Shown in pieces: positions 5,989 through 13,604 of a DNA stretch of 15,422 bases; position 1 is the first letter of the stretch, and each line of letters starts with the position of its first letter. The notes beneath the pieces were generated by a model. The model had not been told where the DNA came from. It did no database searches and worked only from the letters and a program-made list of their open reading frames with translations. Both the position numbers and the translations under genes were made by a program. Source of the stretch: Pseudomonadota bacterium (lineage in GTDB: Bacteria > Pseudomonadota > Gammaproteobacteria > Burkholderiales > Casimicrobiaceae); NCBI GenBank assembly GCA_029571495.1, contig JAKPSO010000864.1, forward strand, positions 1-15,422, read 5' to 3'.

Positions 5989-8172
5989 TTAGAAGTCATA
6001 CCGATAACCGATGTAATAGAAGAGATGGTTGCTGTTTTGGTTGACCGATACCGAATTGGATCGGCTCAGCTCCCAGCTCGCTTCGGCGTCAATATAGACC
6101 TTCTCAGACCAGCGGTACGATCCGCGCAGACTCGGACTCCAGCGCGTGAGCGTCTGGCCGTTGGTGGAAACCTGACGGAACCACCGCAAAACAGGCTCGA
6201 CCGTCCACTGAGTAGCGATCACAAAGCGTGGGTTGAACGCAACGAGCCAACCGTTGTACGTCGGCGCGGTGAGGTAACTGCTATTGACGACAAAGACGTC
6301 AGATGGCCCCCAGATGCTGCTTGCAATCAGTTGAGCAGTGATCGTTTTGATATCGCCGCTGGCGTCAGACGCGGGAAGCGCTGGCGTTGCGCCCGTACCC
6401 GAGACGCTAGAAATGCGGTAGTCCAAACCTGCCTGCCATGTTTTAGCGAAGGGCACCGTAAACCCCAGTGAGGCGACGCGCGAGGTAGCCGTGAGCGCGC
6501 TGGCGTAGTCCTGCGCCGTACGCAGATTGACTTGTCCCATCAAGTCTGCCAAGGTAAACGCATTCACGCCTGCCATGCCGTTGGTGAGTTGCAACGGTGG
6601 TGACGCGCGGTAGTCATAGAGCGCGTTGAAAGTGATGGTCTCGGGCACCGTGTACGTTGCCTGCACCGAGCCAATGTTGATGCGTCGAAACAGCAGGTCG
6701 TAATCAAACGTGCCAATGGTGTTGATGCGTTCCGTGTTGTAGCGCAGCTCTGTGCCGACCGCACGACGATCGGCGTACGAACCGGCGCGCTGCTCGATGA
6801 AATACGCCGTGGCGCCGAGGTTCGGGAGAATACCTTCCGCATCGACACTCGCGCCGTAAAACGCCTTACGCTCGCCCGGCGTGACGTCCGATGGCGTACC
6901 TGCGACGAAGTTCGCTTTCCATGTCGGGGAGAACGCGTAGTTCCCGGAAATCCCATCAAAGCGGTAGAGCACACCTGCGCCGGTTGGGCTTTGTCGACCA
7001 AAGCGAATGCCGTAGTGATCGGCTTGGTTCTTCACGTCTGCGTAGGCAGCGGTGAGGCGATTGCGGCTCGCAATGTTGCGCAGCAGACTTGCCGTGTACG
7101 TGTCGCGCACCGACATGCGTGTTTCCCAGTCGCCGGAGCGAATGCGGGCATTGAGGTCAATGTTCGTCACCAAAGATGATTGGTCGGTTCCCGTGATGGT
7201 CTGTTGATCAATCGTGGTCGCGTTCGTGGCCGGCGTGACGATGATGGTGCTGGTGTCGATGCGGGACTGACCGCCGTAGTAGCTTTGCGAAACACTGCCC
7301 CACATCGTCGTCGATGAGGGTTTTGCGCCACCTGCGGCGGTGGATGCGACAGCCGGAGCGCGATCGAGTTCTTTGAGGCGTTCACGCACGCGTGTCGCGC
7401 CGTCGCCCGTCGGGTAGAGCTTTAGGTACATGTCGTATTCGGCCCGCGCGGCTTTTGTCTGACCCAGACCCACACGCGCGGCACCGATCAATTCTTGTGC
7501 TTCGAGCGTTGCTTCGTGTTGCGGCATGTTCAGCAAAATATTGAACTGCGCTAGCGCCGTGTCGAAGTCCTTGCCGGCTAAAGCTTTTTTCGCACGATCC
7601 AGAATCGAACGCACATCGCTAGAGCTCATCGAACTCGCTGGTGCGCTCGCGGCTGGTTCAGCCGCAACGGGTGGTTTGACTTCGGCGCTCGTTGCCGCGA
7701 CAGGCGGTGGTGCGGCGGCGGGAACAGCGGGCGCGACCGCAGCACGCTCCGCAGGTGACTGCAACAGGGGCAGTGTGAGGACGATGCTGCGCGCATTGCC
7801 CCCGAGGCGAACGACAGGCTTCACGGACTGCGAGAACACAACGTCCAAGCGGCGAATGCCGGTTTGATTCAGAGGCGAGTAGCTGACGGTGAAGGGTTCA
7901 ATAGGCGCGTTGGGCGGCGACTTTCTTGCCTCTTCAACGATGCGCGCGATTGCCTCGTCGGACTGCGTGATCTGGAAGAAGATTTCGAGCGTCTTGCCGT
8001 CTGCGGATACGGCGTTACGGACGAGACGCACCTGCGCGGCTAGCTTGAGCGTCACCTCGGCACGATTGGCCACGGCGCGCACCTCGATGTCGTCGATAAG
8101 TTGGGCACTGACGCTGGTCACGCACAAGGCGTTAACCGCGACAACAAACCACCACGCAATTCGTTTCAACAT
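5989..8172 (-). CDS. Outer-membrane beta-barrel protein with periplasmic AMIN-like and TPR domains
   Basis: A 727-residue protein started at ATG 8172, with an A/G-rich stretch (GAAGAAAG) upstream; an in-frame GTG at 8208 would overlap the cytochrome stop and add a basic tail before the signal peptide. Signal peptide 1-23, likely cleaved after VSA. Residues about 24-138 form a beta-rich region resembling an AMIN-type domain. An Ala/Pro linker (139-185) follows, then TPR-like helices (186-272; DFDTALAQFNILLNMP and TKAARAEYDMYLKLYP). From about 288 to the end, alternating hydrophobic/polar strands with many aromatic girdle residues indicate a barrel of roughly 440 residues, including the porin-like YGIRFGRQSPTGAGVLYRFD and a final YRYDF whose terminal Phe is the usual BAM signal. 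It lies between a giant multiheme cytochrome and a CcmI-like protein. I infer a porin-like outer-membrane partner for the cytochromes. Barrel-TPR exporters (Slam, PgaA types) are alternatives. Confidence 0.8.
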   Translation of the reverse strand: MLKRIAWWFVVAVNALCVTSVSAQLIDDIEVRAVANRAEVTLKLAAQVRLVRNAVSADGKTLEIFFQITQSDEAIARIVEEARKSPPNAPIEPFTVSYSPLNQTGIRRLDVVFSQSVKPVVRLGGNARSIVLTLPLLQSPAERAAVAPAVPAAAPPPVAATSAEVKPPVAAEPAASAPASSMSSSDVRSILDRAKKALAGKDFDTALAQFNILLNMPQHEATLEAQELIGAARVGLGQTKAARAEYDMYLKLYPTGDGATRVRERLKELDRAPAVASTAAGGAKPSSTTMWGSVSQSYYGGQSRIDTSTIIVTPATNATTIDQQTITGTDQSSLVTNIDLNARIRSGDWETRMSVRDTYTASLLRNIASRNRLTAAYADVKNQADHYGIRFGRQSPTGAGVLYRFDGISGNYAFSPTWKANFVAGTPSDVTPGERKAFYGASVDAEGILPNLGATAYFIEQRAGSYADRRAVGTELRYNTERINTIGTFDYDLLFRRINIGSVQATYTVPETITFNALYDYRASPPLQLTNGMAGVNAFTLADLMGQVNLRTAQDYASALTATSRVASLGFTVPFAKTWQAGLDYRISSVSGTGATPALPASDASGDIKTITAQLIASSIWGPSDVFVVNSSYLTAPTYNGWLVAFNPRFVIATQWTVEPVLRWFRQVSTNGQTLTRWSPSLRGSYRWSEKVYIDAEASWELSRSNSVSVNQNSNHLFYYIGYRYDF

Positions 8173-8197
8173 ATTTTTCTTTCTTCGTTGTATTCGT

Positions 8198-11100
8198 TTA
8201 CCAACCACTCGTCGGACGATGCTGCGACGTCCGTGAACGTGAAATCGTCGTCATCGCTGCGCTCGTGTATTCGTGACACGAACCCGAGCAATCTTTGAGT
8301 TCAGCCACCGTGTAGATCAACTTTGGCGAGTTCACCTTGACGTGCTGGTGTTCGCCGAACTTGTTTGAATGGCAGCCCGCGCAATCGGGCTTGTACGCGG
8401 CGCTTCGCCAGGCAATCACCTCGTTATTCGTTGTGTGACACGTGTTACAGGTCCGGAAGCTATGAGCCTTGTAGCCAATGCTGATGTGGCTGTAAGTGTT
8501 GGCGGGCGACCACACGGTCGTACCATGACAGGAGTCGCAACCGCGTGTCGTGATGAAATGCGACGCACTCTTCACCTGTGCATTCACGGCGGTGTACGCA
8601 CCGCTGTGACAGGTCGCGCAATTGCCCGCTGCGATAGGCCCCGTTGTGCCAGTGTGGCTCATGACGGCCGGCTTAAACGATGTGTAATTCTTGTGACAGG
8701 TGTCACACTGCGCGGTAGTCGGGATATGAGTCGCAGTCTTGTAGACCTTAGAGACGCCTCCCGCCACATGGCAAGTCGAACACGTACCCGTCGCGGTAGC
8801 GGGATGCGCGAACGATGCGCCGGTCCACACCGTTGTCGACCTGTGGCACGTATCGCACTGCGCGGTTGTCGACACGTGCGTTTGCGTTTTCGCTTGTGCG
8901 TTGACTGACGTATATGCGCCACCGTGGCAGGTTGAGCAGTTACCTGATGCAATCGGGCCCGTCGTGCCGGTGTGACTCATCGCCGCAGGTTTGAAAGACG
9001 AGTAGTTCTTGTGGCAGGTGTCGCACTGAGCAGTCGTGGGAATGTGAGTTCCAGACTTGAAGAACTTTGACGCCCCACCGGCAACATGACACGTTGAACA
9101 TGAACCCACCGCCGTTGCTGGGTGCGCGAAGGTAGCACCGGTCCAAACGGTCGTTGATGTGTGGCAGGTATCACACTGCGCGGTCGTCGAAACGTGTGTT
9201 CCGGACTTGGCTTGTGCATTCACCGATGTGTACGCGCCACCGTGGCAAGTCGAGCAGTTGCCGGAGGCGATCGGTCCCGTCGTTCCCGTGTGGCTCATGA
9301 CCGCGGGTTTAAAGGAGGAGTAGTTTCGGTGACAGGTATCGCACTGGGCAGTCGTTGGAATGTGTGTCGCTGGCTTGAATATTTTCGACGCGCCACCGGA
9401 GACGTGGCACGTCGAACACGTCCCTGTTGCGGTCGCGGGATGCTGGTAGCTCGCGCCCGTCCACACAGTGGTGGATGTGTGGCAGGTGTCGCATTGCGCT
9501 GTGGTTGTTACGTGCGTTGCCGTCTTTGCTTGAGCGTTAACGGCCGTGTACGCACCGCCATGACACGTCGAGCAGTTGCCCGATGCAATCGGACCGGTAG
9601 TGCCCGTATGGCTCATCACTGCGGGCTTAAAGGAGGAATAGTTGCGATGACAGGTATCGCACTGGGCCGTGGTCGGAATATGGGTCGCCGACTTGAAGAC
9701 TTTCGACGCGCCGCCCGCGACGTGACATGTCGAACAGGTGCCCGTCGCCGTGGCTGGATGCTGATAGCTAGCGCCCGTCCATACCGTGGTTGAACTGTGG
9801 CAAGTGTCGCACTGTGCTGTGGTCGTTACGTGCGTTGCGGTTTTGGCTTGCGCGTTCACCCCTGTGTAGGCACCGCCGTGGCAGGTCGAACAGTTGCCGG
9901 AGGCGATCGGGCCCGTCGTGCCCGTGTGGCTCATCACCGCAGGCTTAAAGGAAGAATAGTTGCGGTGACAGGTGTCGCACTGAGCCGTCGTTGGAATGTG
10001 TGTAGCAGGCTTAAAAACTTTTGAAGCGCCACCGGATACGTGGCACGTCGAGCATGTGCCAGTTGCTGTCGCCGGATGCTGGAAATTCGCACCCGTCCAC
10101 ACCGTAGTTGACGAATGACAGGTGTCACACTGTGCGGTCGTGGAAACGTGCGTCGCAGTCTTGGTTTGTACGTTCACTGCGGTGTACGCGCCACTGTGAC
10201 ATGTTGAGCAGTTTCCAGCCGAGATCGGGCCGGTCGTGCCGGAGTGGCTCATCACTGCCGGCTTGAACGACGAGTAGTTCCGATGGCATGTATCGCACTG
10301 GGCTGTCGTAGGGATGTGTGTTGCGGCCTTGAACACCTTCGAAGCGCCGCCGGACACGTGACAAGTTGAGCACGTACCAGTTGCAGTCGCCGGATGTTGG
10401 TAATTCGCACCAGTCCACACTGTGGTGGATGTGTGACAGGTGTCGCATTGCGCGGTGGTAGAAACGTGCGTCGCTGTCTTCGTCTGTGCGTTTACTGCCG
10501 TGTAGGCACCGCTGTGACACGTCGAACAGTTACCTGCGGAAATCGGGCCGGTAGTCCCCGAGTGACTCATAACGGCAGGTTTGAACGACGAGTAGTTCTT
10601 GTGGCAGGTGTCGCACTGGGCGGTCGTCGGAATGTGCGTGGCTGACTTGAAAACCTTCGACGCGCCGCCCGCAACGTGACACGTGGAGCAATTTCCCGTT
10701 GCCGTCGCGGGATGTTGATAGTTCGCGCCAGTCCACAACGTCGTGGACGTATGACATGTGTCGCACTGTGCCGTAGTAGAGACGTGCGTTGCGGTCTTCG
10801 TTTGCGCATTCACTGAGGTGTACGCGCCACTGTGACATGTGGAGCAATTCCCGGCCGAAATCGGGCCGGTCGTGCCGGAGTGACTCATCACTGCCGGCTT
10901 GAACGACGAGTAGTTCTTGTGGCAGGTGTCGCACTGGGCGGTCGTCGGAATATGCGTGGCTGATTTGAAAACCTTCGACGCACCACCCGCAACGTGACAC
11001 GTGGAGCAATTTCCTGTTGCCGTCGCGGGATGTTGATAGTTCGCGCCAGTCCACACCGTGGTCGAAGTGTGGCAGGTGTCGCACTGCGCTGTGGTCGAGA

Positions 11101-13591
11101 CGTGCGTAGCGGTCTTAGTCTGCGCGTTGATGGATGTGTACGTGCCGCTGTGACAGGTCGAGCAATTGCCGGCCGCGACGGGGCCTGCCGTGCCCGAATG
11201 GCTCATCACGGCGGGTTTAAACGATGAGAAATTCCGGTGGCACGTATCGCACTGCGCCGTTGTTGGAAGGTGTGTAGCCGCTTTAGACATTTTTGAAGCA
11301 CCGCCGGCCACGTGGCATGTCGCACACGTACCAGTAGCGGTCGCGGGGTGTTGATAGCTGGCCCCCGTCCACACCGTGGTCGACGTGTGGCAGGTGTCGC
11401 ACTGCGCCGTCGTCGACACGTGCGTCGCGCTCTTGGCTTGCGCGTTGACGCCGGTGTAGGTCCCACTGTGACAGGTCGAACAGTTCCCGGCCGCTAGCGG
11501 TCCTGACGTTGCAGAGTGACTCATCACGGCAGGTTTGAACGACGAGAAATTTTTGTGACACGTGTCGCACTGCGCGGCGGTGGGAATGTGCGATGCCGTC
11601 TTAAAGATTTTCGACGCGCCGCCTGCGACGTGGCACGTCGAACAATTGCCCGCAGCGGTGGCCGGATGCGAGAAATTCGCGCCCGTCCAGACGGTCGTGG
11701 ATGTGTGGCAGGTGTCGCACTGTGCAGTGGTGGATACGTGTGTTGCGGTCTTCGTGAGTGCATTGACGGCGGTGAATGCGCCGCTGTGGCAAGTGGAGCA
11801 GTTGCCCGCGGCGATCGGTCCGCTGGTGCCAGAGTGGCTCATCACCGCGGGTTTGAACGTCGTCGTGTTCTTGTGGCAGGTGTCGCACTGTGCACTCGTC
11901 GGAATGTGCCCCGAATTCTTTGCGAGGCCTGAACCGCCTGTCACGTGGCATGTCGAGCAAGCGCCAGCCGAATTCGCCGGATGAACGTAGGTCGCTGGCA
12001 ACCACCCCGAAACACGGTGGCAGGTGTCGCAGCTCGCGGTTGTTGAAACGTGCGTCGTTGTTTTTCCGCGCGCGGTCGTGCCGTCGTGGCAGGTTGCGCA
12101 GGTGCCCGCAACTACCCCGGTGTGGTTGAAAGTCGCTGGGGTCCATGCCGTCGTTCGATGGCAGGTGTCGCAGCTTTGATTCGTCGGCAAGTGCGTCGCG
12201 CTCTTGCCCTTGGCTGTCGTGCCGTTGTGGCATGTCGAACATGTGCCCGCGACCACGCCGGTGTGGTTGAACGTGGCAGGTACCCAGCCGCTGGTGCGAT
12301 GACACGTGTCACAACTCTGTGTCGTCGGCAGATGAGATGCCGACTTCCCTTTGGCGCTGGTGCCATTGTGGCAATTCGCACAGGAGCCCGCAGCAACGTT
12401 AGTGTGATTAAACGTAACCGGCGTCCACGCGGTCACTTTGTGACACGTGTCGCAACTGTCGTTGGTGGCGATATGCGTCGCGGTTTTGCCGCGTGCGGCG
12501 GTTCCGTTGTGGCAAGTGGCGCAGGTGCCTACAACGACACCAGAATGCGAGAAGAACGCTGGCGTCCAACTGCCAATCTTGTGGCACGTGTCGCAGCTCT
12601 GCGTGGTGGGTAAGTGCGTCGCAGATTTGCCCTTGGCAGTGGTGTTGTTGTGGCAACTCGCGCACGTGCCAGGCACCACGGCGGCGTGGCTAAACGAGGC
12701 GGGCAACCACGCGGTGGTCTTGTGACAGGTGTCACAAGATTGCGTTGTTGACAAGTGCGTCGCTGGCTTGCCGCGCGCGGTTGCGCCAGTATGGCAGGTA
12801 GCGCAGGTGCCCGAGACGACTTCCGCATGGCTAAAAGATGCGGGCGTCCAAGACGTCGTTGTCTTGTGGCAAGTGTCACAACTCTGTGTCGTGTTCACAT
12901 GGTTTGCCGACTTGCCACGCGCGGACGTTCCGTTGTGACAGGTCGCGCAGGTACCGGTGATCACGGAAGCGTGACTAAACGCCGCTGGAGTCCATGCCGT
13001 AGTCTTGTGACAGCTATCGCAACTTTGCGAAGTAGTGATGTGTGTTGCCGTCTTTCCGCGCGCCGCAGTACCGTTATGACACGCAGCGCAAGTGCCCGCG
13101 ACGACCGCGCTGTGGCTGAATGTTGCTGGCGTGAACGATGTTGTTTTATGGCAGGTGTCGCACGGCGCGGACGTCACAATGTGGCTGGGCGACTTGCCGC
13201 GTGCAGTTGTATTGTTGTGGCAGGTGGCGCAGCTACCAGCGACAACGTTAGCGTGGCTGAACTTGGCCCCCAACCAACCCGACGTCTTGTGGCAGGTGTC
13301 GCACGATTGCGTCGTCGGAAGGTGTGTGGCGGACATCGGCGTCGCAACGACGCGGGAACCCGTTGAGTGGCAGCCCTCGCACGTTTTTGGAGTGCCCTTA
13401 AACACGCCCTTGACGTGACACGTTTCGCAGGCCGCCCGCTCGTGAGTGGCGTCGAGCACGAATCCACTCGCGGCTAGGTGATCAAACTTGGCGGGACGTA
13501 CTTGTGCCTCTGAAAGGCCACCGAACAAGAGCGTGACGGCCGCCAATATGGACAGCGACCATCGCCACATGCCGTAAGTGTGTGTGATCAT
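8198..13591 (-). CDS. Giant secreted multiheme c-type cytochrome, 67 CxxCH motifs plus one CxxxCH
   Basis: A 1797-residue protein. Start ATG 13591 is chosen because it overlaps the upstream cytochrome stop as ATGA, has AAGGAG seven bases upstream, and starts a signal peptide (hydrophobic core SILAAVTLLFGG, likely cleaved after A29). I counted 67 CxxCH motifs by eye. Order: two motifs in a leader region (ACETCHVKG and TCEGCHSTG); 10 diheme modules at residues 97-568; 10.5 tetraheme modules of 106 residues at 569-1684; then a 113-residue C-terminal region with three CxxCH and one CxxxCH (C1768, C1772, H1773). Each repeated module carries one extra conserved His per haem, consistent with bis-His, low-spin haems. 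The sequence between motifs is rich in Thr, Ser, Ala and Gly and poor in acidic residues. Expected role: long-range electron transfer or storage in the periplasm or at the cell surface. No catalytic domain or lipoprotein motif is seen. It does not match MtrA/MtrC or the OmcS/OmcZ sizes. Confidence 0.95.
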   Translation of the reverse strand: MITHTYGMWRWSLSILAAVTLLFGGLSEAQVRPAKFDHLAASGFVLDATHERAACETCHVKGVFKGTPKTCEGCHSTGSRVVATPMSATHLPTTQSCDTCHKTSGWLGAKFSHANVVAGSCATCHNNTTARGKSPSHIVTSAPCDTCHKTTSFTPATFSHSAVVAGTCAACHNGTAARGKTATHITTSQSCDSCHKTTAWTPAAFSHASVITGTCATCHNGTSARGKSANHVNTTQSCDTCHKTTTSWTPASFSHAEVVSGTCATCHTGATARGKPATHLSTTQSCDTCHKTTAWLPASFSHAAVVPGTCASCHNNTTAKGKSATHLPTTQSCDTCHKIGSWTPAFFSHSGVVVGTCATCHNGTAARGKTATHIATNDSCDTCHKVTAWTPVTFNHTNVAAGSCANCHNGTSAKGKSASHLPTTQSCDTCHRTSGWVPATFNHTGVVAGTCSTCHNGTTAKGKSATHLPTNQSCDTCHRTTAWTPATFNHTGVVAGTCATCHDGTTARGKTTTHVSTTASCDTCHRVSGWLPATYVHPANSAGACSTCHVTGGSGLAKNSGHIPTSAQCDTCHKNTTTFKPAVMSHSGTSGPIAAGNCSTCHSGAFTAVNALTKTATHVSTTAQCDTCHTSTTVWTGANFSHPATAAGNCSTCHVAGGASKIFKTASHIPTAAQCDTCHKNFSSFKPAVMSHSATSGPLAAGNCSTCHSGTYTGVNAQAKSATHVSTTAQCDTCHTSTTVWTGASYQHPATATGTCATCHVAGGASKMSKAATHLPTTAQCDTCHRNFSSFKPAVMSHSGTAGPVAAGNCSTCHSGTYTSINAQTKTATHVSTTAQCDTCHTSTTVWTGANYQHPATATGNCSTCHVAGGASKVFKSATHIPTTAQCDTCHKNYSSFKPAVMSHSGTTGPISAGNCSTCHSGAYTSVNAQTKTATHVSTTAQCDTCHTSTTLWTGANYQHPATATGNCSTCHVAGGASKVFKSATHIPTTAQCDTCHKNYSSFKPAVMSHSGTTGPISAGNCSTCHSGAYTAVNAQTKTATHVSTTAQCDTCHTSTTVWTGANYQHPATATGTCSTCHVSGGASKVFKAATHIPTTAQCDTCHRNYSSFKPAVMSHSGTTGPISAGNCSTCHSGAYTAVNVQTKTATHVSTTAQCDTCHSSTTVWTGANFQHPATATGTCSTCHVSGGASKVFKPATHIPTTAQCDTCHRNYSSFKPAVMSHTGTTGPIASGNCSTCHGGAYTGVNAQAKTATHVTTTAQCDTCHSSTTVWTGASYQHPATATGTCSTCHVAGGASKVFKSATHIPTTAQCDTCHRNYSSFKPAVMSHTGTTGPIASGNCSTCHGGAYTAVNAQAKTATHVTTTAQCDTCHTSTTVWTGASYQHPATATGTCSTCHVSGGASKIFKPATHIPTTAQCDTCHRNYSSFKPAVMSHTGTTGPIASGNCSTCHGGAYTSVNAQAKSGTHVSTTAQCDTCHTSTTVWTGATFAHPATAVGSCSTCHVAGGASKFFKSGTHIPTTAQCDTCHKNYSSFKPAAMSHTGTTGPIASGNCSTCHGGAYTSVNAQAKTQTHVSTTAQCDTCHRSTTVWTGASFAHPATATGTCSTCHVAGGVSKVYKTATHIPTTAQCDTCHKNYTSFKPAVMSHTGTTGPIAAGNCATCHSGAYTAVNAQVKSASHFITTRGCDSCHGTTVWSPANTYSHISIGYKAHSFRTCNTCHTTNNEVIAWRSAAYKPDCAGCHSNKFGEHQHVKVNSPKLIYTVAELKDCSGSCHEYTSAAMTTISRSRTSQHRPTSGW
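8540..11887 (-). repeat. Tandem array of 318-bp tetraheme-encoding units (10 full + 1 half)
   Basis: Within the giant cytochrome gene, the first haem motif of each unit (CDTCH followed by K/R-N) recurs at exactly 318-bp steps: its His codon lies at 8693, 9011, 9329, 9647, 9965, 10283, 10601, 10919, 11237, 11555 and 11873 on the plus strand. No indel is present across ten periods. Each 106-residue unit is two diheme halves, 56 and 50 residues long. The half unit is at the C-terminal side (8540-8707). Units differ mostly at synonymous sites. Confidence 0.95.
11888..13303 (-). repeat. Tandem array of 141-bp diheme-encoding units (10 copies)
   Basis: The motif CDTCH/CDSCH starting each unit recurs at 141-bp steps, with its His codon at 12017, 12158, 12299, 12440, 12581, 12722, 12866, 13007, 13148 and 13289 on the plus strand. 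One step is 144 bp (an extra Thr codon in a TTTSW stretch). The unit nearest the tetraheme array is also 144 bp. Each 47-residue unit has two CxxCH motifs and two further His (F-S/N-H and T-H positions), and commonly ARGK or AKGK before the second His. Confidence 0.93.
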
Positions 13592-13604
13592 TGTCGGGCT
13601 CCTT
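13588..13604 (-). promoter_or_regulatory. Start-deciding ribosome binding site and ATGA overlap
   Basis: AAGGAG lies at 13604-13599 (read on the minus strand), seven bases before the ATG at 13591-13589, and this ATG shares its last two bases with the TGA of the upstream cytochrome gene (13590-13588). This decides the start of the giant cytochrome and indicates translational coupling of the two cytochromes. Confidence 0.8.

Noticed and set aside
8173..8208. Longer outer-membrane protein starting at GTG 8208
   Set aside because: It would overlap the cytochrome stop and put a basic 12-residue tail before a complete signal peptide that already starts with its own ATG at 8172.
8540..13303. Regular direct repeats that could suggest a CRISPR array or satellite DNA
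   Set aside because: Periods are 318 and 141 bp, multiples of three, in frame in one gene, with synonymous differences between units. This is a protein repeat, not a repeat-spacer array.
8369..13366. Many long plus-strand reading frames opposite the giant cytochrome (for example 8369-8908, 9161-9793, 12050-12613, 12755-13366)
   Set aside because: They are antisense shadows: the repeated CxxCH codons make the opposite frames stop-poor and repetitive. The products are Arg/Val/Cys-rich with no recognisable fold or ribosome binding site.
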